A model generated the notes under the pieces. It was given only the letters and a program-made list of their open reading frames with translations, ran no database searches and was not told where the DNA came from. Positions 1 through 11,300 of a DNA stretch of 64,000 nucleotides are shown piece by piece. The position numbers and the translations under genes were made by a program. Location of the stretch: contig JAMYHL010000038.1 of NCBI GenBank assembly GCA_025531455.1, positions 310,001 through 374,000 on the forward strand, read 5' to 3'. This stretch comes from Apiotrichum sp. Y4204. Lineage: Eukaryota > Basidiomycota > Tremellomycetes > Trichosporonales > Trichosporonaceae. Positions within the stretch are counted from its first letter, which is position 1, and each line of letters begins with the position of its first letter.

Positions 1-26
1 CACACCGAAGCTATTCTGGTACTTAC

Positions 27-467
27 GGGTCCACCGTCGGCGAGTGCGGGGGCAGTTCCGATGAAGAGAGCAGTCTGTATCCGTCAGCGGCTGTCCCGGT
101 TGTCAGGCGACCCCGCACTCGCCAATGTGGCGGTGGGGACACGGTCTGGACTTACACCAATGACACCCTATAGTTGCAAGTACGAGGAGAAAATGTCAGC
201 ACAGTGTTCACAGACAACAGCGAGCAGTCGTGGTACGCACACCAAGGGCGATCATTTGGACTGGATAGCGTTAGCCACAAGGTCATATTTCTGGGATGCA
301 TCTCGAGCCAACTCACTGTGACGGTTCTTGAGACCACGGTGGAGACCGGGCTCGGCGCAGCCGTCGTGGATGTCCTTGACGGTGACATCGTGCTCGGTGG
401 ACGGTTCCTTCTTGTCCTGGGAGTAGCGGACCTCCTCGTGGTGGTAGACCTCCTCGGGCTTCGACAT
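27..467 (-). CDS. amino-acid permease, 5' part (continues off the window)
   Basis: This is the N-terminal part of a fungal APC-superfamily amino-acid permease, a plasma-membrane amino-acid/proton symporter. The start is the ATG at 467-465. Four exons can be read on the minus strand: 467-317, 260-241, 167-156 and 74-27; a fifth intron starts at 26 and runs off the window. Splicing gives an acidic cytosolic N terminus, then GLHRGLKNRHIQMIALG and GVIGTALFIG, the hallmark entry into transmembrane segment 1 of the Gap1/YAT group. Exons of 20 and 12 nt are unusually small but every join keeps frame. The N-terminal Lys/Glu-rich tail is where such permeases are usually ubiquitinated (family knowledge). 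The substrate cannot be predicted from this fragment. Confidence 0.85.
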
Positions 468-946
468 AGTGATTCGAGGGCGAGGGATAGAGAGTGTAGT
501 TAGGTGAAAGTTGGGGAGAGCTACTACCGTCTTGACGGGCCACGAAATATATATGTTGATCTCTCGGTTCTGCCAGAAACGAGACCTATCGAGCAAGCAA
601 AGTGCCTGGAGAGCAAAGATGTGTTATCTTACCGACATTGGGGCTTCGAGCGGCCCCGCACTCCCCACACACTCCACGCCGCGGCCCCGATCCTGTTCTT
701 TGCGTGGCGCTTGCATTCCGACGATAGCCGCCGCCCGACACGGGTGCGAACAAGGTGGAACAGAGAGGTATACAGTACAGTGCACGCCGGGGAGCTGTGA
801 GAGGGCAACAAGTTCCGATTATGGTTGCCGTCTTGGATGTTCTGCGTCGTGGGCTCGTGGCCGCCGAAAGACCGCTTGTTCGTCGTGTGCGCATGTCTTT
901 TTTGCGAATTTCCTATCTCGCTACATCCAGAGACACGCTCGGGCGG

Positions 947-983
947 AAAGGGCAGGAGGGGGGGGGAGGGGGAGGGGGGGGGC
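947..983 (+). repeat. G-rich tract, potential G-quadruplex
   Basis: The plus strand carries several runs of three or more G separated by single A or C residues, including one run of nine or more. This composition is compatible with an intramolecular G-quadruplex. It lies in non-coding DNA between the permease and the Q/P-rich gene; a regulatory role is speculative. Confidence 0.5.
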
Positions 984-1950
984 CGTAAGCGGCAATGGCC
1001 ATGTCTCGTGCCCCAGTTGCCTTTGTGTTTCCAGGGACGGCATGTTGAGGAGCCATTTCAGCTTCTTCCGATGTCTTGGCTCGACCCTGAGATGGCATCA
1101 CTGCGGCCCTAGCCATGGTAACCACAGCATTGAAAAAGGCAGCCTGCGAAGAGGTTGTCTTAGGTTGAGCTCAGGCACGCCGTTTGGCGAGCTTGGAGAG
1201 GTTATCTCGACGAGGCAATCTTTGGCGAGCGGATCGAGGCTGCTCCCCCATCCCATGCGCCGCGGCAGGTCCGTATTTTCCAAGAGCCGCTCCGAGTGGC
1301 TTGGTGGCATGGTGTAAAGCAGACAGCGAGGAATAAAGAGAAAACAAATTGCAGCAAACGCAAATCAGATGTCATCATGTCAGCCAGCATGCACAGACCC
1401 TTAGACAGCAACTGCCACTGGGTCAGAAGAGCAGATGAGGGGTGTCTGCCATGACCGCTGTAGTGCCGCATGTACGTGCTTGCAGACGCAGGCTCGCAGG
1501 CTCGGTAACTTGATGCGCCACGCTCCGTTCCCAGTTGTGTTCGGCCAATTGCCAGCTGAGTATACAGCCCCAGACCTCCTCCTGCGCTCGATGAGGCGAG
1601 GCGTCAATGCAGGCAAACATTTCCTGCACAGACGCTCAGCCATAGAATCGCGGCCAAGCCTTGGTAGCATCGATGGCATGGAAGGTGCACTGGATTCCGA
1701 ACTGTGTGGGACGAACACCACGGGCACAGCAGTGCTCGGTCCCCGGTGGGAATGTTGCTCGCGATTGCTCGATTACGCGCTCACTCGTCGGCCATTCCGT
1801 GCTGCAGTCACCGCATCACCGCAGCATTCTCCGATTACTTCAGTTCCAGAATACATGCTAATGACGCCCGCCGTGCCCCAAAGCCAAAGCCATCAGCTGA
1901 TCGGATCATCCGTTATCGCAGCGGCGCAGGCCGCGCATCTGCGCGCGCAT

Positions 1951-1990
1951 CTGCCGCCGCAACTGCCGCCGCAACTGCCGCCGCAACTGC
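1951..1990 (+). repeat. 12-nt tandem repeat
   Basis: About 3.3 copies of the unit CTGCCGCCGCAA. It sits inside an open frame that I do not consider a gene. Confidence 0.7.
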
Positions 1991-2599
1991 AGGGACTGCA
2001 CGCAGCATACCACGGCTCCGGCATTCTATGGCTTTCGGCACTCGGCTCAGCCTGCCAAAGGGTCCAACCCACAGGGACCAAGGGACCAAGAGCCAAGGGC
2101 AACAAACGCACCACGCACCAGAGGTTGCGCTCCAGACCTATCGGCGTCTCGGTGCTCGGTGTGCCGACCTCTGGCCACTGCCTATCACAGGCCGCGCTAA
2201 CACGTCGCGACCGGATAGGACAATGCAGGCAAGCACTAGCGAGTGGTAGCGTGCCCCCCCCTCGAGCACTCCATTGCTTGACCCACAACGCACAGTTGGG
2301 GGCGGCGTTGCCGTGTTGCTCCCTGACCACACATTTTCCAACGCTCGTTGGCTGCTCGTTGCCGCCGGCTGTGTCTCGAACCCTCGTTCCAACCCTTCCC
2401 ACCACGTCCGCCAGTCACGTCCGTCCAACTCCTGGTCCATCCTAGGGACCTTGGCCGCCGCCCAAGGCACGTAGAGAAGGCCGAAAGAACAGCAACGCCG
2501 AAGCTCAGTGCGGGGTCCCCCTATTCATTGCGGAGCCCGCGGTGCGTGGCGGGATCCAATGGTGTGGTAGGGTGCAATGTGTAAAGAACGACGGGGCAC

Positions 2600-3250
2600 C
2601 GTCCCGTTCGCCTGGACCGGAAATCCGAAGCGTGCGGTGGTGGACGGCGTGTACGATTCCGCGGATCTGATCTCGAGGTTGTATCAACCTCTTCAGCGAC
2701 CTCATTAGGAGATTTCGGACGGGGAGAAACGTCATAGTCGTGTATCTCGAGCCAATCTTGAACTAATCTAGAGACCTCTATCGCAGTTGAAGATATCGGA
2801 AGTCTGGCGCGCCAGATAACATTCGTGTAACAAGCCACCGATATTTGGCGCCGCTGCCCACCACGTATCCTGCAATTTGTTGATAGGCACGCTATCTAGG
2901 ATGTCGAGCGCTGGGGGTAGTGGTATCTCCGGGAGATCAAAAGCAAGAGTTCCATAATCTCAGAAATTGGAGCGGCGGCGGGTCAACCTGAGCTCATCCC
3001 ACCAGACCAAAATGCTGACTCCAATCTTACGGCCATTAAGCATCAGACCTTCATGGTCAAGCCATCCTGTCAGGAAATCTTACTCATCTCGGTGAACAGG
3101 GCAATCAGAGTTCCCAGATCAAAGGCGGCGCTTTCCACCAGAAGAACTTCTTGGAGCCCCAATTCGAAGTCTAATGCCTCATGACAAGAAACCAGTCCCA
3201 ACAACAAACTTTGTAGGCTGGACATGTGACAAGCTACTTGAACGGATCGG
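2600..3250 (-). pseudogene. possible decayed gene (unidentified)
   Basis: On the minus strand three stretches read like coding sequence but lie in different frames and are interrupted by stops. The 5' stretch (around 3050-3230) contains LLLGLVSCHEALDFELGLQ. The middle one (around 2960-3075) contains DFLTGWLDHEGLMLNGRK. The 3' one (around 2770-2945) contains DIPLPP-like and LLHECYLARQTSDIF segments and is followed by QDWLEIHDYDV in another frame. No set of GT-AG introns that I tried joins all of them. I do not recognise a family. It could be a relic, or chance. Confidence 0.25.
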
Positions 3251-4777
3251 GTCGGAGGAGTGGCGGAATGACGGAACCGTGCCTGAACATCTCACAGATC
3301 TGGACCTATCTACGCGATCGGCTAGCGCATCGCATAAAATTCAGGGTATGGATTTACAGGTACGCGGTCGATTAGCAGCTTGCATATCGAACATCCAGAT
3401 GGTCGGGATCCTTCTCCGACTTTATAAAGGCGGAGGGAATGCGGGATGTCTGGACTTTCGCGCTAAGAGCTCCGCGTTCCGTCTAGCCCCCCGCCCAGAA
3501 GAATGCCGATCGAGATCCCCGATCGCGATGCGCACTGATCGCCGGCACTGAAACGTTTACGTCCTCATGTGTCACCGCCCCCTATTCACCACATGCTCTG
3601 GAGGTTCAGGTGCTATATCCTTGGCGAGTCCGTGTCCATGCAAGCGACTTATACGTGTATACGATAGTAACCGCGGACCAGCCCAACGGCCGACGGTCGT
3701 CGGACAGCCGTTCGGACCAGCGGGAGCCTTTTGGACGGGTTGGCGAGCGCCGAGCGCCATGTCTCACCATGGGTCGCGGCACGGACCCGCGCCACTCGTC
3801 TTGTTCTTATTATTCTCAGCTCGAGTTTGTCCCCCTTCTCTTTGTCTCTGTCTCGGTTCGGCCTCGTCCGTCACTTCTGCCCGGAGTTGGCGGGCCAGCT
3901 GAATAATGTGCGAGGGCGAAGTGTTCGATTGCCTGATGCCCGATATCCGTTCGGTGCTCGGGGTTCGACTTCCGAAAAGCAAAAGTGGAGGCGGTTGGCC
4001 GGAACTCGCCCGCGGCCTGGGCCCAGGAGTACACTTTTGGCACTGCTACACGAGAAAAGGCTTCTCACCAGCTGACAATTCAATCGGAACAACATCTCGG
4101 GAACGTTCCCCGGCCAAGACAGCACGCATCGCGATGCATTATACACTCCCAATAATTATTGGCACGAGAGTAAGGGTGGTGACATTGGTGCCGGCTTCAC
4201 GCTTGCGGTCGTCGCTCTTGTTCTCGCTGCCCTCTTATGCCGTTGGCCGCGTCCACTTCGGCAAGCGCAACGCTGCGGTCTCTCTTGAGGGACCACCATT
4301 TTGCTGTGTGCCTGCGGACTGACAATGACGATGGAACGCTGGAGCGAGCTGATGCCCTCCTGACAACCTCCACGCCCACACTCCGAGGCGACATCCCGAT
4401 GGACATGCCGAGCAGAAGTGTGTGATGGTGTCAGTTTCGCTTGTTCGGGTTTAGGAGACAGCTCGAATTTTGCTTCGCGGTCATTGCCTGACTGGTCCGC
4501 TTATGATATGCCTCGAGCAGTGCAGGTTAGACAATATCGAAAACACACATACCCCCTCAACTTCGGCTTCACCTCTATCCCCCCCTCTCCTCGATTCGTC
4601 ACCCGCACCAACATGGGCCACACAGTTTGTTCATAAAAGTAATTACAATAACCTGCCTAAGGAAGCCGAGATGGGATAGCCTGTGACTGTGCCTAACAAC
4701 TAGTGGACAACGGGGAACCGACAAATGGAAGCCTGTATTCGTGAACAATCTGTGGATGTTGTTATCTAAGCGTTTGA

Positions 4778-7195
4778 TCAGTAGTGCGGCTGCTGGTGAT
4801 GGCCAGCGGCCTGAGCGGCCTCTAGTGCATAGATGCGAGCGTAATGAGGGTCGTAGTCGGGGTCGCCCTCAGCCGGAGGCCGATACGCCTGAGGCTGGTA
4901 TGCCTCGAACTGCTGAGCAGCAGGCTGCGAGGGAGGAGCAGGTGACGGGGATTGCGCAGGCGGCACCACAGGAAGTGGTGGGGAGGCGGCAGGTAGATAC
5001 GACTGAGCTGCATGGTGGGAAGGACCCGCGGAGGAAGGTCCAGCAGACGAGGAAGGACCTGCAGATGAAGAAGCACCCGCGGACGAGGGTCCAGTCATCG
5101 ACGAGTTTCCACCGCCCGCCTCCGACTCTCGCCTGAACGTCCATTTTTCGTTGGGATAGCCCTGGGCAGTGGTCTGCGATGGCTGCTGCTGCTGCTGAGG
5201 CAGAGGCTGATGATGATGCTGAGGGGGAGGCGTAGGTGTTTGGGCAACGACGATCGCCGGAGCAACGGAGGGGGCTGCCGAAGGGGCAGCTGGTGCGGGA
5301 ACCGTCGATCCACCGTCGCCCATGAGCTCGTACGGGGGAGGAGCGTCAGCTGGGATGGCGGGATTCAAAACAGCGGCACTGCCAGGCTGCTGTTGGGGAT
5401 CAGAGGTCGGCTGAACCTGTCCCGGTGGGGGAAGGCTCGGGTTCTGCGCTTGAACAGGGACAGGTTGCTGAGCAGACTGAGCCTGAGGCTGAGGAGGAGG
5501 TGTGTGAGTCTGAGCATGAGACTGCTGGGGCGGAGGCGAAGGGACGACGGACTGCTGAGCAAACTGACCCATCGACTGCTGCGGGCCCTGGGTGTGAAGC
5601 GCAGGCGACGTTTGTCCTGGCGGAGGCGAGCCGGAGGAGACTGGGCCCCCAGGCTGCTGCCATTGCTGCTGGCCAGGATACTGAGTGTGTTGAGGTGAGG
5701 GTGACGTGTGCTGAAACTGGGGAGAAGCGTGCTCAGGCCGGGGCGAACCCGTCTGCTCTGGAGCACCCGACTGCTGCCACTGCTGCTGATTGGAGTACTG
5801 GTTCTGCGGCGCTTGTCCCCCTCCAGGAGTGAAAGATTGAGTTTGCGTGGGAGTCCACTGAGATGCCTGGGTATCGGTCTGCTGCCATTGGTTCTGTAGA
5901 CCGGGCGAGAGTGGCTGCCCAGAGGAGTCACCAGAGTGCTGAGAGTGTGCGAAGTACGACTGAGCGGGAGGTTGACCAAAAATTGGCGGAGACTGCGGGT
6001 TCATAGGTGGAGACTGGTGAGTGAGGGGAGGCGATTGAGAATCGATAGGCGGAGACTGAGGGTTGAAATGCGGCGATTGAGCAGCCAAGGGAGGCGACTG
6101 GGGACCGGTGGAGTTGGGCCGGTGAGGCGGCAATGGCGGCGGGATCATAGATCCATACTGCTGCTGATGCAGCACGGTTGGGGATGACGGCGTCGGCGCA
6201 GGGGCATAAATCTGGTGAACTGGTCCACCGGGTCCAGTGGCATTTGGGCTGATAGGCGGACGGGAAGCGGGATGCTGAGGTGGGGGAGGCAGAGGCTGCG
6301 TTGTGTTGAGAGACTGGTTGAGCGACACCTGTGAAAACTGATGCGAAAGTCCGTCTGAACTCATCGGTGCCGTGTTATATCCACCTCCAGAGCTGCCCCC
6401 AGTCGTCTGGGCCGCGACTGGTGCCGTGCTGGCGGCGAACTGCTGCTGCGCCGATAGCTTTTGTGCCCATTTGCTTGGACGGGTCGGGTACGTGGGGTTG
6501 TACTGAGCTCCGCCTTGCAGAGGCTGCGGCGAGGTGGAAGAGCCAGGCGGATTCGTGGCAGGAGGAATGCCGGTCGCTGTGTTCGTCGCTGTCGTTGGGC
6601 TCAGGGGAGTCTGCTGGCCATACGGAGCATGGTTGTGTGGAGCTTGCCACTGGTGAGGGATAGGGGAGCTGTACCCAATCGGAGCATAATGCTGTTGGCC
6701 ACCCTGCTGGCCTGGTTGACCGGGCTGTCCAAACTGGCCAGGCTGGCCATCGTTGGGCTTCTTCGGCGGGAGATACTTGCCAACGGGATTGAGGTCAACG
6801 CCAGTCTGTAAGAACCATGTCAGTAAAGCGTTACAAAACGGGGCGAATCGATGTCTGCGCTCGGTATGAGAGACAAGAACGTGGATGACACAAAATTCCG
6901 TGATTCCGGCAACACAGCCGCAGCGCAGGGGCCCTCGGACGTGCAACACCCAGCGCGTGGTTCCATTCGCGACGCGGCGCATCAACAGTTTTCACTAACC
7001 TTCTTCTCTGTTGGTCAGCTTAATCCTTCCGTGCATGCTCACTGATTGTTTGGGTTACACGTTGGGTGGTGCTCGAGTGCCAGAGGTCGCCGGCGGTGTT
7101 GAGGAACTGGCGTTAGGACTAGTGGATGACAGTAATTCTTGGTTGCTCACGGAATTCTTGAGATCCTTGCCAGACGTGGCTCTGTCCTGCGTCAT
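4778..7195 (-). CDS. Gln/Pro-rich disordered protein with a PPPY motif
   Basis: The function is unknown. The start is the ATG at 7195-7193; exon 1 (7195-7061) encodes a Ser/Thr-rich stretch of 45 residues. The main exon runs 6805-4778 and encodes 675 residues, opening with TGVDLNPVGKYLPPKKPND. The intron between them is long for this window (255 nt); a 6-nt exon (Lys-Lys) at 7005-7000 would also keep frame. The body is almost wholly low-complexity: poly-Gln runs, QSPP repeats (about 5990-6120), a GPSSAG-type Ser/Gly block and a PPPYEL motif near 5328-5342 that fits a WW-domain ligand. The C terminus is slightly more ordered and ends in HHQQPHY. Composition suggests a scaffold, transcription or trafficking adaptor, but no domain proves it. 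It is divergent from PEX14. Confidence 0.75.
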
Positions 7196-8158
7196 GATGG
7201 TTGCGCGGGATGGAGCGATGGAGAGTACAAAAGGGTGTGAGCGGTGTGTTTGTGTGAGGATAAGACTGAGTTGATGGAAAGGAAATGAGAGCGAAGAGAA
7301 GAAACTGGGGGGATGTTATTAGTGGTTGTGGTGGTCCATGTGATGATCTGACACGAACCCAAATCGAGGCCGTTGAGGATGGTGGGGCGGATCTTTTGGT
7401 GGTGTGCCTGGAGCGCGCAACGAGCGTCATGCGCTGTGTCCAGATCTCTCGGTGCTGCAAGCAGTCTTTGCCTGTTCCTCCCTCCCCCCTTCTCCTGTGA
7501 CTTCTCCTATTTTTGGGTGACGCGCTCTCTCGGCGGGGCCCTCTGGAGCTCTGGTCTCCATACCTCGAATGGGGGCTGGAACTTTTAGTGGCGCCGGTGG
7601 CGATGTCAAATAGAACACAAATTACACCGGTTTGTATTGATCCTTAATCGTCGATCGCGTCTCAGATTAACTTATCACCACCTAGAGGCGATGCTTCTGC
7701 ACCTGATGGTTTACGTAAACTATATATTTTATGAGATTACCTCATGCTTCCTCAGCTTCGCGAGGGATAAGAGCGGGGGCAAATGGTCATTAGAATGCAG
7801 CAATCGCAACTTGCAGCAAGGCATTACAGGTCTCATTAGCAATTCTACTAATGTGGTATCCGCCGCTTATGGCGCCAGCCGAACATCTATGCAGGTTCCC
7901 CACGCTGGGTGTGCCCAAAACCCCACACACAGAGTACACAGATTCACTGGCTGCAGGCCGCACATGTGACTGGTCTTTCCCAATGCCGGTCATCGGCCCC
8001 GGCTCCGTCTCTTATCCCCGCAAGTCCGTGAGCCCGTGGATGGATGGATGGATGGATCCACACCACCTTCGCCGCCCAGTCGACTTTTGCCATTCCTCTC
8101 TTACTCCTTCTCTCCAACAACTACTAACCGGTCGTTTCGACACCCTCTTTTGAACACC
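7196..8158. promoter_or_regulatory. divergent intergenic region (Q/P-rich gene / PEX14)
   Basis: 963 bp between two divergent starts, presumably carrying both promoters. It contains a GGAT tetranucleotide repeat (about 8037-8057) just before a pyrimidine-rich leader upstream of the PEX14 ATG. No further gene is visible. Confidence 0.5.
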
Positions 8159-9474
8159 ATGGACGGGTCATCGTCTAGGCAGGAGCTAATCCGCAATGCC
8201 GTCCTTTTCCTCCAAGACCCAAAGGTGCGTTTTTGTGATGTTACGCAGCGGTTTTGGAGTCTTCCCTCACGTGGGCCGAGTTCGGGGAGCCGCACGGTGG
8301 GCACCGGCCGGTACAGTCAACGACCATGTCCACTCTGCTTGGAGAAGTGTGGTGATGCAGAAAGAACAAATCTGGACTTGTGACAGCCGAGCCTAACAAC
8401 CGCAACTTGCTGCATGTACACCATTTCACGCGCTCTTCACACGGGTATGCAACGATCACTAACCGTCACAGGTCCAGTCTTCGTCGCTCCAAGAGCGCAT
8501 CCAGTTCCTCCAGGGCAAGGGTTTGACGGAGTCGGAGATCCAGCAGGCGCTTAGCGAGTCAACCAACCCCTCTTCCACTGTGCTCCAGAGCGCCCCCGTC
8601 CCCCCTCCAGCATACGCCCGCCCGGCCCAGGTTCCGAACTATGGCTTCCAGGCCTTCGTTCCCCCGCCCCCCGAGCCGCCCAAGCGCGACTGGCGTGATA
8701 TCTTTGTAAGTAGCTGTGGGTTTCACGATAGTTCGGTCAGCTAATGGAGACAGATCATGGCAGTCGTGTCAGGCGGTGTGGTGTACGGCCTTGGCGCTCT
8801 TGCGAGGGTGAGTGGAGCCATTGGGATGACCGCCAGACACGCAACTAATCATGCAGAAATACCTTGTCCCGCATCTCAAGCCGCCCTCATCGACCGCGTT
8901 CCAGGAGACATCGACGGAGCTTTCGTCGCAGTACGATGCCGCGCAGAAGGCGCTGGACGAGCTGAGGGAGGAGACGGCGGCGCTGTCCGCAGCGGCCGAG
9001 GGCGAGCGGCAGCGCGTCGCCTCGGCGCTGGACGATGTGGAGGCTGCTGCGCGCGCCGTGCGGGACGCGGAGGCGCGGTGGCGCGACGATATGCGCGAGG
9101 TGCGCGGCGAGGTCGAGAGTGTCCGCGAGCTCGTGCCCCGCATGATTGAGAAGCACGCCGCCGCCCAGTCTTCGGCGCTTACCGAGTTGCAGAACGAACT
9201 CCGCTCGCTTAAAACGCTTCTTGTCGCCCGCCAGGGCTCGTCGACCAATGTGGACTCTGCCTCGGGCGCCGCGTCCCCCACTCCCACCCCCACCCAGAGC
9301 GCTGCCAACGCCCTCCTCGCCCCTCGCGGCAAGGCCTCCATCCCTGCGTGGCAGCTCGCTGCCTCCTCCCCCAACGGCACCGCCGCCTCCGTCGCCTCCG
9401 CCAGCGGCACACCGAGCATGACTCCCTCCGCCTCGGCCTCCGCGTCCGGCGCATCGAGCCCCACCAAGGAGTAG
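8159..9474 (+). CDS. PEX14: peroxin-14, peroxisomal docking protein
   Basis: Pex14 is the peroxisomal-membrane docking component that binds the PTS1 receptor Pex5. Exons are 8159-8224, 8472-8705, 8754-8807 and 8857-9474, giving 323 residues. Residues 8-52 match the conserved Pex14 N-terminal domain: LIRNAVLFLQDPKV followed by IQFLQGKGLTESEI, the Pex5/Pex19-binding three-helix fold. A Pro-rich linker leads to one hydrophobic segment (about 101-120, AVVSGGVVYGLGALA) and then an Ala/Glu/Arg-rich coiled coil (about 130-235). The C-terminal 80 residues are Ser/Ala/Pro-rich. The length and order are typical of fungal Pex14. It converges on the FMP32-like gene, with 177 bp between the two stop codons. 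Confidence 0.95.
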
Positions 9475-9651
9475 ACGTGTGAGAATGTGGAGTAAGGAGC
9501 ATTTGAGGATTTCAGGTTGCGTCTGGAGAGGTAGGCTCATTTGGTTGTGATTGTGCGATTAGAGCGGTGCAGTAGTGCGTACATGTCCATGGTCTATGCA
9601 GTGATGCGAAGGTCCAGATGCTATGAGATGTGCGATGAAATGCTAAGCTAA

Positions 9652-11300
9652 CTATATGCGTTCGGCATAATCCGCCTGAGGAACAGTGACGGCGTCCTTG
9701 TCCACCTCGCGCGGTCCCTCCCTTGCGATCTGGCGGTCATGGAACCGCTCGCGCTCGCGGTCCTCGCGCTCCCGTAACCGGTCCTTCAGCAGCGCCTCTA
9801 GGCGCTTTTCGACGAGCTCGCTGTGGTCGTGCAGGTGCTCCTCGTCAATGTCCTCGGAATCCGTTCCAACGCCAATATCTCGCGTCGCTGGTGGTGTGGG
9901 CACTGCGGCGATGGGCGTCGGTGTCGTGGGCGCGAGGGAGAGGGTGGAGAGCGCGATGCCGCCTATGACGAGCATGGCGATGATGGCTGGAGTCAGTGGG
10001 GTATAAAGAATAGGGGTAGAATGGGGAAAGGGAGGACCAAACGGCGCAGTCATTGTCGAACCCTTCCAGACCAACCTCTCTACTCACAGATAGCTCTCCT
10101 CGTCGCATCCCACTTTGCGCTCTCGATCTCGGTGCGGAGGTCGCCGAGCGAAATGGTGAACTTGTTGTTGATCTCCTCCTTGCCGATATCGAAGCGCTTC
10201 ATGTCGGACCGCGTGTCGGTCTTGCGGTTGTTGAGGTCCAGGTCGATGCTGTGTGTCAGTGATCAGACCACTCGGAATCCACATCGCATTCCACTCACTC
10301 ATGCCGCAGGGTCTGCAAGTCGACTTTCATCTGCTGCTCAAGCCCATCAACCTCGCGTCGCATCGCGCTCACAGCCGACCGCATCGCAATGCCATCCTTG
10401 CGTGCGCGAGATGTCTGCTCGGTACGTATCTCCGAGAGCGCCGCTTTAAATCGATACGCCGCCTGCCGTCAGCAACCATAGCAATATATAGATTCTAGGT
10501 TCCCTCACATTATCTAGCTCCTCGATGCTCAGCATGCGCGCCCGCGCCCGCTCGCTCCGCACAACAATCAGACTGCGCACGCCCTCCATCAGCGAGCGCG
10601 CTGCGTGCGGCGACATGCCCGCGCGCTCGAGGCGCGAGACGAACGCGTACGTGTCGAACGGGTGCTGGTGACGCGGGGAGACGGTCGTCGGCATCTCGGG
10701 GAGGTTGAGGGTATCTTCGCCTTCCGGTGGTGGCTCCGCAATGTCCGCTTCTTTAGCTGGTGGCTCGTCCCCAGTGTCTCGGTCCTCGCGAGGATCCACC
10801 TTTTCCTTCTTCTCCTTGTCGTGGAACGGGCTACTGCTCGGCCCACGCACGGGGTCACGCACCCCCTCGCGCACCGGATCGCGCTCCGGCTTGTCTTCCA
10901 GCTTGACCTCCCGTTTCCCCTTCTCCGTCTCTTTCTCCACCTCCCGCTCCCTTACTTTCTCCTTCCCCTTCTCCGCCTCGCCCTTCTCTCCCACCATACC
11001 GTCCTTTCCCTCTTTCCCACCTCCTGGGTCCATCTCCGCAGGCCGGCTATTCGGTCCCGCAGCCGGGTCATGGAATGCGCCGCGCGCGCCGGCGCCGACC
11101 TCAAACGGATGTTTGCCGGATATCGGGGAGGACTCGGTTGGAGGCGTGGGGCTGGATCCGGAGACGCTCGAGCTCGGGCTCGCCGACTTCGCCGGTGTCG
11201 AACAGGGCGCAGCGCTGTGCAGCCGGTACGCCAATGTCCGCGGCGTCAGCGTGCGCAGCGGGCGGTGTATTCGTGTGCCGAGCAGCCCGCGGCGCAGCAT
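9652..11300 (-). CDS. mitochondrial coiled-coil protein, FMP32/MCUR1 (DUF1640) family
   Basis: Predicted mitochondrial inner-membrane coiled-coil protein of the FMP32/CCDC90/MCUR1 family, linked in other organisms to respiratory-complex assembly and calcium-uniporter regulation. Exons: 11300-10509, 10462-10299, 10248-10088 and 9986-9652 (483 residues). The start MLRRGLLGTRIHRPLRTLTPR looks like a mitochondrial presequence. Residues about 85-195 are an extreme Lys/Glu/Arg block. The DUF1640 core begins at HPFDTYAFVSRLERAGMS (about 212) and continues as heptad coiled coil to the KWDATRRAI region. A hydrophobic segment (IIAMLVIGGIALSTLSL) near 375-392 is followed by a charged tail. Yeast relatives are about 200 residues; the extra length is the charged insert and the tail. 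Confidence 0.85.

Larger units (their letters stand above)
468..4777. other. gene-poor 4.3 kb interval
   Basis: No gene could be supported here. Long open frames exist but lack splice structure, family motifs or codon-like composition. The interval holds a G-rich tract (947-983), a 12-nt tandem repeat of CTGCCGCCGCAA (about 1951-1990) and a patch of broken coding-like frames on the minus strand near 2600-3250, listed separately. Confidence 0.5.

Noticed and set aside
511..1317. 268-codon plus-strand open frame overlapping the G-rich tract
   Set aside because: Contains a translated poly-G tract and no recognisable domain; it does not start at an ATG in a good context.
1435..2445. 336-codon open frame on the plus strand
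   Set aside because: No family motif, Cys/His/Pro-heavy composition typical of GC-rich non-coding DNA, no splice structure, and it includes a 12-nt tandem repeat.
3174..3551. 125-codon plus-strand frame
   Set aside because: No motif; it overlaps the possible minus-strand relic and has no conserved segment I recognise.
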